This document shows, piece by piece, positions 42,823 through 52,128 of a DNA stretch of 64,000 nucleotides. The notes under the pieces are model-generated. The model was not told the DNA's origin. It was given only the letters and a program-made list of their open reading frames with translations, and made no database searches. Position numbers and translations under genes: made by a program. The number at the start of each line of letters is the position of its first letter. Positions within the stretch are counted from its first letter, which is position 1. This stretch comes from Actinomycetes bacterium (GTDB taxonomy: Bacteria > Actinomycetota > Actinomycetes > Mycobacteriales > Mycobacteriaceae): contig JAEXZY010000070.1 of the NCBI GenBank assembly GCA_023404955.1, positions 1 through 64,000 on the forward strand. The letters are read 5' to 3'.

Positions 42823-43985
42823 CGGTCAATGTTCTATCGGCCCGCTGTTCAAGGCTTTCTCTCGTTTGGCGAATCGATTTGAGCCGGTCCCGGATGAGCC
42901 ACCGGGCGGATAGCGCTACTCCCGTGCATACGCTTTAGGCTGTGTCGCCGACGGTTACGGATTCTGCGAAGTCTTTTTGGTGGAGCTGTTGGCGCACCTG
43001 CAGCCGACCTACTGCCTAAAAGTTTCGCGTAACTGGCTGCGAGACTAGCTATAAGCAACCCGGGCTAGTTGCGGCAGGGTCGCGAATCGTTGGCTCCCCT
43101 GGTGGGTGCGCGGGCCGTACCGCTAGTTGCAGTACGACTGCGGCACCCGCACGAGCGTGCAGTCCTCTTTACGCGGGTGCTCCCGAAGGTGATTCCTCTT
43201 TGAGATCGAGATTTCGTTGTCAGAGCAGGGCGCCGGGCGACGGGCCCGCCGATCACGGCAGGCAGGAGAACCGCGGATGCGGCTTGCTCGCGGCGAGTCG
43301 CCAGCCATTCGGCGCAGCCAGAACGCGTTGAGCCGAGTGCCGGGCGAACCGAGCTGCCAGGTTTCTAGCTGCACTCGTAGGTGACTCCTCAGGCACCCGC
43401 GCGTCCTGAAAAGGTCACAAGAGCATATCGATGGAATTGAGGGGATTACAGATATAGCGGCATATATACACCTGGGATAAGATTTTTGCCTCGGTAACTC
43501 TCATTCCGAAGGGGGCGATATGAACAGCCCAATCTGCCCAGACTGCTCCGACTCTGTCCGCAACCGCTTAAGTTGTTCAACGTGGAGAGCCTGTGGCGCC
43601 TGGCCTGGATTAGGGCGAAATCATGTAAACGCCCTGTGAGTGCTTGCGGGCAATAGAGCGTAGCTCCTCCCACCCACATGTCGATGGGCACGCAAGGAGA
43701 AAGGCGGCGATCACCGCTGAGCTTCGACGATCCATGCCGTCAATGAACCCGATCACTCACGCCGCCAGGCTTTTCCTCCACCTTGGAGATTTGCGCGTGG
43801 TGCGTTGCCTTGGGAGTCGATAGGCTGCAGGCACCGCCACAATAGCCTCGTTCGCGCCCTGGCCCCGACCTGTCGTTGCGCACCATTCCCCGAAGGTGGA
43901 ATGCGCCAGTAAACACATTCAGACGCACCGAAGCGATTGTGGCCCCGTCGATAGCGAGATTCGTACAACTACCGAAGGGTTTGAA
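42823..43985. other. Gap of about 1.16 kb without a supported gene
   Basis: No frame has a good start and a recognisable product. One long inverted repeat is present: GCACCCGC (43143-43150) and GCGGGTGC (43173-43180). Stop codons are frequent in all frames and composition is mixed, so this may be decayed coding DNA or a module boundary after the ubiquitin-like operon. Confidence 0.5.
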
Positions 43986-44618
43986 ATGTATGACGAAGAG
44001 GCTGAACATGCTAGCCGCTGGGGCCACGAACTAGATATCGAAATTGCGGGGCTCAAAAAGGAAAGGGTAGATCTACGCCGACGTGTCGAAGCGCATAACG
44101 CTGAAGCTCGACGTTTCGTGTCAGAAAGAGACCTGATCGACAGGAGCAACTCAGGTGAAGTCGCGTCGTATAAAGCGAAAGCAGGGGAACTGAGACGCCG
44201 ATCAGCCGATTTAAAAGCCGAAGCGGCAGATTTCGATAGACGAGTCGACGAGTACAATATTCGAGCCGATGCTCATACGCAGCTCGAATGCAGAGTAAAA
44301 GAGCGGCAAGCAACGTCAAGCCAAATTTCAGATGACAACCACAATGGCGGGTTTGCGAGGTCAGAGCACGGCTGGATTGAAGAACACCCCGTAACATTTT
44401 CTCTTGGGTGGGGAACAAAGAACGGCGAAACACTCATTGCGGACGGGCATCTGAGCTGGGAGGAGTTTCGCCGAAGTTCCAACCATGATCACTACGGGAA
44501 GGGTGAGGGTCCCAATAACAACGGGACACTTCGATTTGCCTTTGGGCCATGTAGCTGCACGGTTTCAGCCGAAACACCTGCCGCCGCCGCGATTTTGCCG
44601 AACGTGGTCCGCGCATAA
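43986..44618 (+). CDS. Coiled-coil protein, 3' end fused to foreign DNA
   Basis: Starting at ATG 43986 (AAGG upstream) this gives 210 residues. Residues about 10-115 are a strongly charged coiled coil (ELDIEIAGLKKERVDLRRR, ELRRRSADLKAEAADFDRR). A short domain follows (EEHPVTFSLGWGTKNG, SNHDHYGKGEGPNNNG). From about 44540 the frame is antisense to a TetR remnant, so the natural C terminus has been lost and replaced by about 25 unrelated residues. Function unknown; the HDHYG-x-GPNNNG segment recalls C-terminal domains of secreted or toxin-like proteins, weakly. Confidence 0.6.
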   Translation: MYDEEAEHASRWGHELDIEIAGLKKERVDLRRRVEAHNAEARRFVSERDLIDRSNSGEVASYKAKAGELRRRSADLKAEAADFDRRVDEYNIRADAHTQLECRVKERQATSSQISDDNHNGGFARSEHGWIEEHPVTFSLGWGTKNGETLIADGHLSWEEFRRSSNHDHYGKGEGPNNNGTLRFAFGPCSCTVSAETPAAAAILPNVVRA

Positions 44619-44743
44619 CCTTCGCTGGAGAACAGCTCGGCTGCTGCCGCTATCACCCGCGCGCGGGTCTCAATCGCCTGTTGTTCTCGCAGCGCCGAGC
44701 GATAGACCCGGGTGGTGATGGCACTTTTTGGCTGCCGTGCCAT
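44492..44743 (-). pseudogene. TetR-family regulator, N-terminal remnant
   Basis: The first 65 codons are a normal TetR DNA-binding domain (TRARVIAAAAELFSSEGYARTTFGKIAAAAGVSAETVQ). After LHGPKA homology stops and the frame ends within 17 more codons, so the ligand-binding domain is missing. The breakpoint near 44540 coincides with the 3' end of the coiled-coil gene. A normal TetR is about 190 residues, hence a truncated gene. Confidence 0.8.
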
Positions 44744-44797
44744 AGTAATGAATACTACCAGGTCACAATAGAGGTGGCGGGCCGGATACGGGGGGCG

Positions 44798-44997
44798 ATG
44801 TCATCAATTTCTCTGCCAGCATTCCTCAGCACGGACACATCTCACCGCTACGACCATGGCCCGGAGAATTCGCCAACCGCGGCGACGACGTGCGCTTCAT
44901 CACCGGCGCACACTACGTCGAGTATAGGCGCGTCCGACAGTTTGTCGGCCAGACCGCTGAAGTCTGCGACGCGAATGCTTCGGTTTCGTTGACTTGA
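44798..44997 (+). pseudogene. Glycosyltransferase (MGT-like), N-terminal remnant
   Basis: ATG at 44798 starts SSISLPAF; one frame later the sequence continues HGHISPLRPWPGEFANRGD and DVRFITGAHYVEYRRV before a stop at 44997. This is the start of a UDP-sugar glycosyltransferase of the macrolide/flavonoid type, with a frameshift near 44826 and no C-terminal sugar-binding domain. It is divergent from the TetR remnant, the usual arrangement of a regulated resistance gene. Confidence 0.65.
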
Positions 44998-45423
44998 AGA
45001 GACTCTCGTACCGCATCGGCGACGCCACCGTCGATGTTCTCTACACTGATCCGCGATAGTTCGCGATGCATCGGCGATCTGGTCGGTCCTCGCCATAAAG
45101 GTCAGCGACTCGTGGGCGATGCCCATATGCCCGTGGGTCAGTTCATGTTCCAGGGTTCGCCGTAGGTGGTGACGCGGTCATCTTGAGCTTCGCCATTTAT
45201 TCGGAGGACCTCGGGGCGATGGGTAGCCGCAGAAGGCGCTGGACTTAATCGAGGGCGTTTGGCTATCGCTGCTGCCTGGATCGAGATATTTGAATTCGAA
45301 AATTTGACGATACCGCGTTTCAGTAGCACGCAATTTATTCGTTTTCGGCCTTCGGGCGGCCGCCTGTGGGATTACAGTGGCCCTCTCGGGGCCATAAGTG
45401 GCTTCGTTGCGGGGGGAGCCGTG

Positions 45424-46101
45424 ATGTGGATTCCGTGCGGTCGGTATATCGCGTCGGTGACACTATTGGTCGTCGGAGCTGCTTGTGCGCCAACTGCCGC
45501 GGCGCAACCAGCGCCAAACTGCCCTACTTATCCGGTTACGGGCTTCTGCGCGCCGGGTGACTACCAACCTCAGGTGATGGGGGTGGTTCCCTCGCCGGAT
45601 GAGCAGGACTATGGAGTGTCACCAGTCGTCGGAGCCGGGCCGTCCAGTATCTACGGAGCAAGGACTGCTGCCCAGCTTCCGACATTTCCGGACGCAATCC
45701 AGCTGAACGGTCAGACCGCCCTGAATTGGGCAACGAAGGCAATGCGTGTAAATCCAGCAACGCGCACTACTTTCTTCGTCCTAAATAAGATTGCAAACTG
45801 CACTGGGAATCAGGGGCTCTGGGCAGCTCGCGCTTATGTGGCGTACGACCTCTCATGGGGCGGTGGTGCCGCAGTTGTTTCTGACAACGCTATGCAGCGT
45901 GCCGGTGAGCTTCTCAAGCAGTGCGTGGGTCTCGGGGAAGTAAGCGGCGGTGGACCGGGTGGAGGCCTCACGCCCTGCTTCAACAGATACGACTACGCAG
46001 TGCAGTATCCCGAGGGGCCGGACACCTACACAGTCTTCACCTTCGGCATCCCCAGCAATGTGTGCGCGATGATTCAGCAGCGACAGATGGGGGTCGGATA
46101 G
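45424..46101 (+). CDS. Secreted hypothetical protein
   Basis: A 225-residue exported protein. From ATG 45424 (GGGGGGAGCC upstream) the N terminus RYIASVTLLVVGAACAPTAAAQ is a signal peptide, possibly with a lipobox-like VGAAC. The mature part contains six or more Cys (CPTYPVTGFCAPG, CTGN, CVGLG, CFNRYD, VCAMI), suggesting disulphides, and Gly-rich SGGGPGGGL. The mycobacterial style resembles other exported proteins of unknown function. The longer frame from 45259 is not supported. Confidence 0.65.
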   Translation: MWIPCGRYIASVTLLVVGAACAPTAAAQPAPNCPTYPVTGFCAPGDYQPQVMGVVPSPDEQDYGVSPVVGAGPSSIYGARTAAQLPTFPDAIQLNGQTALNWATKAMRVNPATRTTFFVLNKIANCTGNQGLWAARAYVAYDLSWGGGAAVVSDNAMQRAGELLKQCVGLGEVSGGGPGGGLTPCFNRYDYAVQYPEGPDTYTVFTFGIPSNVCAMIQQRQMGVG

Positions 46102-46222
46102 TGCCGATAAATGAAATACGCGAGGTGATTTCCTGACCGTTCGCTGACGCCTGCTCGTGGCGATGAGCTTAAGTTGAACGCCGTTGTGACGGCGGCGCGG
46201 AATCAGAGCGAGGAGAATTCCG

Positions 46223-46990
46223 GTGCATACGCGTGTAGAAGTGCGGTCAATGACTACGGACGCGCTCGCCTCCTTCCGTGAGGCAATAAAAGCCTCGATG
46301 GAGATCAGTGATGATCGCGGGTTCTCGGCATGGGCGGGCATCCACGGGCTTCCCGTGCCGACTTCGTGCAAGCACTGGGACCCGTTGTTCCTGCCATGGC
46401 ACCGCGCTTACCTGTACCTGTTCGAAAAGTCGTTGCAGGACAGGGTGGCTGGTGTCACGTTGCCATGGTGGGACTGGACAAGTCTCGAGTCTCGGGCTCA
46501 AGGCATTCCCGCCAGCGACACCGACAGAAGCAACACGAATCCGTTGCGCCGTGGACGAGTTGTCATTGATCGAGCCGATATCGCGAAGTTGCGCACGACT
46601 CCAGGTTTGTTGTCGGCTGGTTCCAACCCGACCACCGTGCGAGATCCGGACGTGCCTGCGAACCTGCCAAGAGACGCCACGATCGCGTCGATACTCAACG
46701 CTCCCACTTTTTCGGACTTCTCCAGTCGAATGGAGAACGTGCACGGCGACGTACACGGGTGGGTGGGTGGCTCTATGTCGCAGGTACCGATTGCCGCGTT
46801 CGATCCAATCTTTTGGGCCCACCACGCGATGATCGACCGGCTTTGGTACGTCTGGCAGTTGCGGCATCCAAATGCGGGGCCGCCGGCAGCAATGTTGAAC
46901 CGCGCGCTGGACCCATTCCCTCTCAACGTTGCTCAAGTCCTCGACATCCGACAGATGGGTTACGACTACGCAATTGCTGCTGTTAGATAG
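46223..46990 (+). CDS. Tyrosinase-family copper oxidase
   Basis: A 255-residue type-3 copper protein. CuA ligands are His41 (AGIHGLP), His51 and His60 (CKHWDPLFLPWHR); CuB ligands are His174 and His178 (VHGDVHGW) and His201 with the preceding His200 (FWAHHAMIDRLW). Tyrosinases hydroxylate monophenols and oxidise diphenols to quinones. No signal peptide is present. GTG 46223 has AGGAG seven bases upstream. It is shorter than plant or fungal enzymes and lacks their C-terminal domain, which seems to be supplied by the next gene. Confidence 0.9.
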   Translation: MHTRVEVRSMTTDALASFREAIKASMEISDDRGFSAWAGIHGLPVPTSCKHWDPLFLPWHRAYLYLFEKSLQDRVAGVTLPWWDWTSLESRAQGIPASDTDRSNTNPLRRGRVVIDRADIAKLRTTPGLLSAGSNPTTVRDPDVPANLPRDATIASILNAPTFSDFSSRMENVHGDVHGWVGGSMSQVPIAAFDPIFWAHHAMIDRLWYVWQLRHPNAGPPAAMLNRALDPFPLNVAQVLDIRQMGYDYAIAAVR

Positions 46991-47005
46991 AGAAAGGAGG
47001 CCGAT

Positions 47006-47563
47006 GTGCCTACGCCATCAGCGATGAAGACAGGCCGTCGCAAGGGGATTCTTGTGGCGGAGATGCCCTTCAACGACCCTAGGTTCACCCGCGCGGACCT
47101 TATCTTCTCGGGTGTCGACCACTCCGGCAGCAGCTACGAGGTACTCGTTTTCCTTAACAATCGCTCTGCTACGGACAAGACGGAACACGATGTCAAACGC
47201 GGCTATGGCGGGCGGTTCGTAATTTTCGGACATGGTGGTTGCTACGGCGATCTCGGTCACTGCGAGATTCCGCAAAGCCGCGCGGTAGACGATCTTCGCC
47301 CGCCCCACCCGCTCACGCCGGCCACCACGATAGTCACCATCACCGACGCCCTGCAGTATCTCCTGATGAACAGCGAAAGTGGGCTTGAGACAGTCACACT
47401 CATCCCTGTCGAGATCACTCCCCGCCGCAAGGATCGGGCAATTTCCCCGACTGTTTTCCGCTTCGACGATGTCACATTGCGTACATACCTCGTTGGAACA
47501 GACCTCGACCTATCGATGGACGCTGACCACCTGCTCGCGCTCAGGCCAGTTGCGAAGCCGTAG
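47006..47563 (+). CDS. Beta-domain partner of the tyrosinase
   Basis: A 185-residue beta-rich protein. The segment SSYEVLVFLNNRSATDKT followed by GGRFVIFGHGGCYGDLGHC and later TLIPVEITPRR resembles the C-terminal beta-domain of polyphenol oxidases, here encoded separately. GTG 47006 has AGGAGG and lies 15 bases after the tyrosinase stop. The protein probably packs onto the tyrosinase, shields the copper site or supplies copper (Cys/His-rich loop). Inferred from sequence resemblance and position. Confidence 0.65.
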   Translation: MPTPSAMKTGRRKGILVAEMPFNDPRFTRADLIFSGVDHSGSSYEVLVFLNNRSATDKTEHDVKRGYGGRFVIFGHGGCYGDLGHCEIPQSRAVDDLRPPHPLTPATTIVTITDALQYLLMNSESGLETVTLIPVEITPRRKDRAISPTVFRFDDVTLRTYLVGTDLDLSMDADHLLALRPVAKP

Positions 47564-47571
47564 GAGTCTTC

Positions 47572-47700
47572 ATGGACAGAAATTCGGAGGTCATCGAGCA
47601 TTGCGCGAGTACTGCACCGCGGGGGTGGCAGCCGTACTTTCCACCAAGGGTTGGAGTCCTGAACAAGCTATGGGCGACGAAGGCTGCCGATAATGGTTGA
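47572..47700 (+). CDS. 42-residue conserved-position small protein
   Basis: ATG 47572 is preceded by AGGAGTCTTC, a good ribosome-binding site, eight bases after the beta-domain gene stop. The 42-residue product (starts MDRNSEVIEHCAS, then APRGWQPYFPPRVG) ends at 47700 and overlaps the next gene by eight bases, so it fills the space between two coupled genes. The Pro/Trp/Tyr/Phe-rich middle suggests an interaction peptide. No family known. Confidence 0.55.
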   Translation: MDRNSEVIEHCASTAPRGWQPYFPPRVGVLNKLWATKAADNG

Positions 47701-49207
47701 GGCAACAAAGTATTTCGATGACGACATCGTCGATGTTCGCCTCGACAGCGGCCAAATAGCACAGTTCTACTGGGGTGACGAATGCACGCGCCTGCCCGCC
47801 GAGGACGTCGGCGGGAAGATGAGGGTTCGGGCGCAGCGGGCGGGCGGCGGGCCTAGCGTTGAGGGCTTCGTACGTGCGGGCACTGCACTGCGCGAGGCTG
47901 GGCTTCTTCGGCTGGCCATGGTGGACGTCCAGCAGGGGGACGGACTGATCCTGCAGACGCCGGACAACAAGGTCGTCTTCATCGATGGCGGCGACAATAA
48001 GCTTTTCGCTCGATTTGCGGCTGGTGCGTTCCCCGGCACCAGCGATGACCATCCGCTGATCGTGGACGCGATAGTGATCACCCATGGCGATGCCGATCAT
48101 TTCCAGGGACTCAGTGAACTACGCAGGTCGGAAGCCTTGGACGGCGTGAAAGCGCATAAGCGCGTTTTCGTAGCGCCTAAACGCGTTTATCACAACGGAT
48201 TGGTGAAGCGCCCTTCTAACGATCCTGCGACAGGGAGAGCACGTCCTGATACGGCCATGTTCGGCGCGACGGTCGACCACTTGGGGCGGTTGTACGCAGT
48301 CGAACTGGTCGACGACATCGACGACGTCCCCGAAGCCCAACGCAATGAGCAGTTCAACGAATGGGCGCAAACCCTCCAAGCGTGGAACACGAGAACTGAG
48401 GCAGCCACGGGCGAGTCGATCGTCAGACGCCGGATAGATCTCGGCAGCACAGCGGCATTTGACTTTCTCAATGACGGTGTTGACGATGAAAGTCGGCGTG
48501 TCACCGTCGAGTTACTCGGTCCGATCACCGAACGAGTCGGTGGTCACACCGGACTGAGGCTGTTGCGGAGCCCTCCCGATGACGCCAACTTGATGGTCGG
48601 AGACATTGCAAAACCCGACAAGGGTTCCTACTCGGCATCGCACACCATCAACGGTCACTCCATCAACTTCCGACTGCGATTCGGCAACGTTAACTTCATG
48701 TTGACGGGGGATATGAATCAGCAGTCGATGCACAGGCTGCGGGAGGCCAACCCGGACAGCAAACTTCGCTCGGAGATCTTGAAATGTCCGCACCACGGAT
48801 CGGCTGATTTCGATATGGGTTTCTTGCGAGATGTCGGCCCAGTGGTGTCGATAATCTCATCCGGAGACGAAAGCGTCCGCAAGGAGTACATCCACCCTCG
48901 AGCCACATTGATGGCCGCGCTCGGGCGGGCTTCGCGCCAAACGCCGGCGGTGATTTTCTGCACCGAGCTGGCTGCCTTCTTCGCTTACCGTGGGCCGTCG
49001 CGTCTTGAGAAGGATGACACGAGATACGAGGGGTTCGAACGGCTGAACTTCGGCATCATCCATATTCGCACTGACGGTGAGCGTGTGTTGGCCTACACCC
49101 ATAGCGGTAAGCAAGGCTTGAACGAGGCGTACAGGTTTACGGTCTCACCGACCGGTGAGGCATCATTCGCGTCGAAGGTCACGAAGCGCAGCGCTCCCGC
49201 GCGTTAG
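47693..49207 (+). CDS. Metallo-beta-lactamase-fold protein (ComEC-like), first
   Basis: A 504-residue MBL-fold protein. The metal site starts at THGDADHFQG (131-136), with a later NFMLTGD and KCPHHGSADFD that supply the other ligands; this is the ComEC/Rec2-type pattern rather than that of true lactamases. An N-terminal 75-residue domain precedes the fold. Possible roles include nuclease or phosphodiesterase. No signal peptide or membrane helix, so it is cytosolic. Part of the tyrosinase operon. Confidence 0.83.
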   Translation: MVEATKYFDDDIVDVRLDSGQIAQFYWGDECTRLPAEDVGGKMRVRAQRAGGGPSVEGFVRAGTALREAGLLRLAMVDVQQGDGLILQTPDNKVVFIDGGDNKLFARFAAGAFPGTSDDHPLIVDAIVITHGDADHFQGLSELRRSEALDGVKAHKRVFVAPKRVYHNGLVKRPSNDPATGRARPDTAMFGATVDHLGRLYAVELVDDIDDVPEAQRNEQFNEWAQTLQAWNTRTEAATGESIVRRRIDLGSTAAFDFLNDGVDDESRRVTVELLGPITERVGGHTGLRLLRSPPDDANLMVGDIAKPDKGSYSASHTINGHSINFRLRFGNVNFMLTGDMNQQSMHRLREANPDSKLRSEILKCPHHGSADFDMGFLRDVGPVVSIISSGDESVRKEYIHPRATLMAALGRASRQTPAVIFCTELAAFFAYRGPSRLEKDDTRYEGFERLNFGIIHIRTDGERVLAYTHSGKQGLNEAYRFTVSPTGEASFASKVTKRSAPAR

Positions 49208-49327
49208 GACGACGATGGCACCCACCGGATGGTCGCAGAGATGCGTACGCGCACTTGGTGATTGGGCGAGCAGGCCGCTTAAGGTAGACATGAATCGCCA
49301 TTAAAGACAATGACGGGGGAGAAAGTC

Positions 49328-50758
49328 ATGGCAGATGACGAGCAAGTGATCGGAGTCGCCTTATCAGGTGGCGGACATCGCGCGTCCTTATTTGGGCTGG
49401 GTGCCCTGTTGTATCTGATCGATGCGGGAAAGGGTCCGCGGCTGGGTTCGGTGGCGTCCGTATCGGGAGGTTCCATTACGAACGCTTTCATTGGTGGTGC
49501 TATCGACCTGAAGCACGCGACGCCGTCGGAAATGCGGCGGCATGCCGGTGTCCTCGCCTCACAGATTGTTCACCGCGGTACGTTGTGGGCGTCGTTGATT
49601 ACCTATGCGTATCTATCCTTTATTGCGTTGCTGGTGATAGTCGCAATCTTCGTCAGCCGTGCCAATACCCCCAGCTGGGCAATTGCGCTGGTCTGGGTGG
49701 CTGCTACCGGCTTGGTTGGCTGGCTGGCGCAGCGTCGAAGTGCCGTTGTGGCTATGGCATTCGACAAGACCGTCTTCCATGGCGCCAGATTGGCAGATAT
49801 GCACCGCGCTGTTTCTCATGTGCTGTGTGCGACCGATTTGCAGACCGGCCAGCATGTGTACTTCTCGAGTGAGTTTGTCTACGCGTGGCGCACTGGATGG
49901 GGAACTCCGGGTGATTTGCGAGCGTCCCGCGCGGCTCAAGCCTCGGCGGCATTGCCGGGGGCATTCAGCGTGGTGCCAATACGGTTGTCGCGTTTCGGTC
50001 TTCCTGAAGATCGGATAGTCGCAGAACGGAATCCGCCAAAGCAGTTCAAACTCCTCGATGGTGGCGTCTACGACAACATGGCATCGGAGTGGTTGCTACA
50101 CATGGGGGAGCCACTCACCGATGGGTCTCCACCAGGCTCGCTGAGGCCTGTGACCGAGGCGATTGTCGTGAATGCATCTGCCGGCGATGACGTCACCAAC
50201 CGGCCGTGGGTGACGGTGCCTTTGGTTGGCGAGTTGGCAAGCCTGCTCGCGGTAAAGGATGTCATGTATCGCCAAACCACTGCGGTACGACGTCGGTTGC
50301 TGAATATTCGATATCAGATTGCGCAGGATCGGCAGCGGATTCAGCCGGGTGCCCGCTCGTTGGAGCAAGCACTGCCGGGTGCAACGGTGCAGATTAACCG
50401 GAGCCCCTTCAACCTCCCTGATCGCTTCGCCGGGGGACGGTTTGGAGGTGACGGTTTCGCTGAACGTGCGGCTGCAGTGATCGCCGCTTTGGGGGAAGCA
50501 AACCGCGATTACTGGTTAGCCGAAGCGGACGCCAACCGACGAGTCAAGACGACGCTATCGCGGATCGATAGCCCGCGAGCACAATCATTGATTCGACATG
50601 GCTATACACTGACAATGGCGAATTGCCATGTCCTCCTTGGCTATCCGCTACTCAACGTTCCAGCAGTCGAAGACATTGCCCCGCTTGTGTCGAAACAAAA
50701 GAGCGATAACGATTCATTGCAGACAACACTCAACCGTGATGCGTCTTTTCCGAATTAG
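49328..50758 (+). CDS. Patatin-like phospholipase with internal membrane helices
   Basis: A 476-residue patatin-fold protein: oxyanion loop GVALSGGGHRASLFGLG, nucleophile Ser46 in SVASVSGGS, and the catalytic Asp in KLLDGGVYDNM (DGG). Two hydrophobic helices (about 85-108 and 113-130) are inserted after the nucleophile, so the enzyme is probably membrane-bound. Patatin lipases hydrolyse phospholipids; in CBASS-type defence such enzymes destroy the host membrane. ATG 49328 with GGGGGAG is preferred over 49310. It lies between two MBL genes on the same strand. Confidence 0.87.
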   Translation: MADDEQVIGVALSGGGHRASLFGLGALLYLIDAGKGPRLGSVASVSGGSITNAFIGGAIDLKHATPSEMRRHAGVLASQIVHRGTLWASLITYAYLSFIALLVIVAIFVSRANTPSWAIALVWVAATGLVGWLAQRRSAVVAMAFDKTVFHGARLADMHRAVSHVLCATDLQTGQHVYFSSEFVYAWRTGWGTPGDLRASRAAQASAALPGAFSVVPIRLSRFGLPEDRIVAERNPPKQFKLLDGGVYDNMASEWLLHMGEPLTDGSPPGSLRPVTEAIVVNASAGDDVTNRPWVTVPLVGELASLLAVKDVMYRQTTAVRRRLLNIRYQIAQDRQRIQPGARSLEQALPGATVQINRSPFNLPDRFAGGRFGGDGFAERAAAVIAALGEANRDYWLAEADANRRVKTTLSRIDSPRAQSLIRHGYTLTMANCHVLLGYPLLNVPAVEDIAPLVSKQKSDNDSLQTTLNRDASFPN

Positions 50759-50811
50759 GCAGCACGGCCGGAGCTATCATTAGGGAGAACGAGGACTGGG
50801 CGGGAACCCAT

Positions 50812-52128
50812 ATGCGCTTAAGAACATTCTTTGCGGATGCTGGTGACTGCATGCTGCTTAGCGCAGCAGGAGGTGGCCACATTCTGATCGACGGAGGCCC
50901 GTCTGGTCCTCGCTTCGAGGAGCGTGTCGTCCCGGTTCTAGAGCAAGTGCGCGAAGATGGCGGCAAGCTTGACTTAGTGATCATTACCCACATTGATGAC
51001 GACCATATAGATGGAATTCTGCATCTATTAAAGCAGCAGAAGCGTGGAAAACCAGTGCCGCAGATAGTGAATGTGTGGCACAACTCGTGGCCTGCTCCGG
51101 CCAGTCCGTCGCGCCCCTTCGGAGTCGGTGCGCAGGTCAGGCCCTCGAGGTTCGCAAACCTCCGAGGAAGCATTCAGTCGATAGCCGAAGGCCTACGCTA
51201 TAGTGTGAAACAGGCCCGGGAAGTATCTGAGCACATTTCGAAAGTCGGCCAGTTTCCAATCAACCAAAACGCAGGCTTCAACACGTATCCGAAGATTTTT
51301 GGAGTGAGAGCGGTGCGGCTGACATCACCACCGCATACACTCCGCATCGGCTCCAGGTTTGAAGCGACAGTTCTTTGGCCTGACGCTGCCGCTATCGAAA
51401 AACTGAAGACCCTATTCGATAGAAACGACCCGGCACTACGGCGCCTCCAAAAACCAAAGCCACGGCTTCGGTCGGCGGCTGCGCAACGATCCGACCTGCG
51501 AACAGATCAGGATATTCTTCACGGCATCGGCGATAGAAATAAGGTCACTATCGCGAATCAAGCGTCCATCGTTGTATGGGCTGAGGAGCAACAGAACACT
51601 GGCGGCTGTCGCTCCTGTTTGCTCACGGGTGATGCGGCAGCTCAGGACATCCTCAAGGGGGCTGCAGCTGCTGGGAAACTGATAGATGGAAAACTATATT
51701 GTGACGTTCTTAAGCTCCAACACCATGGGGCGTCAGCTAACTTCACTAGTGATTTCGCTGAATCGGTGGTCGCCGAGCACTACGTCATCTCGGCTAATGG
51801 GCGAGACAGTAATCCGGAAGTTGTTGTGATTAGAGATCTTATCGACAAACGTGCTGCACTTGCGCCGGAACGCACCTTTACATTGTGGTTCACCTGTGAA
51901 CCGGCCCGAGCGCCGAAAGTCAGCCGCGAGGCAATGAGTGTCGCACTCGATGCAGCGATTGGTGCGGTGCGTTCAGTCAATTCCGTGAAACCGGGGACCG
52001 CAACCGTCAGAGTGCTGAAAGGTTGCCGCGATTACTTCGACATCTGCCTCTGCGAAGTTCCTGGTGGCGACGGGTGCACTTGCGTACCGCCTGGCGACGC
52101 AACGTATACGCCCGATCAGCTCGGCTGA
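50812..52128 (+). CDS. Metallo-beta-lactamase-fold protein, second
   Basis: A 438-residue MBL-fold protein with N-terminal MRLRTFFADAGDCMLL and the metal motif THIDDDHIDG (60-65), a further CLLTGDAAA and LKLQHHGASANF. It is a different subtype from the protein at 47693 but the same ComEC-like superfamily. The C terminus has Cys-rich DICLCEVPGGDGCTCVPP that may bind metal. It follows the patatin gene by 53 bases and ends the operon. Confidence 0.82.
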   Translation: MRLRTFFADAGDCMLLSAAGGGHILIDGGPSGPRFEERVVPVLEQVREDGGKLDLVIITHIDDDHIDGILHLLKQQKRGKPVPQIVNVWHNSWPAPASPSRPFGVGAQVRPSRFANLRGSIQSIAEGLRYSVKQAREVSEHISKVGQFPINQNAGFNTYPKIFGVRAVRLTSPPHTLRIGSRFEATVLWPDAAAIEKLKTLFDRNDPALRRLQKPKPRLRSAAAQRSDLRTDQDILHGIGDRNKVTIANQASIVVWAEEQQNTGGCRSCLLTGDAAAQDILKGAAAAGKLIDGKLYCDVLKLQHHGASANFTSDFAESVVAEHYVISANGRDSNPEVVVIRDLIDKRAALAPERTFTLWFTCEPARAPKVSREAMSVALDAAIGAVRSVNSVKPGTATVRVLKGCRDYFDICLCEVPGGDGCTCVPPGDATYTPDQLG

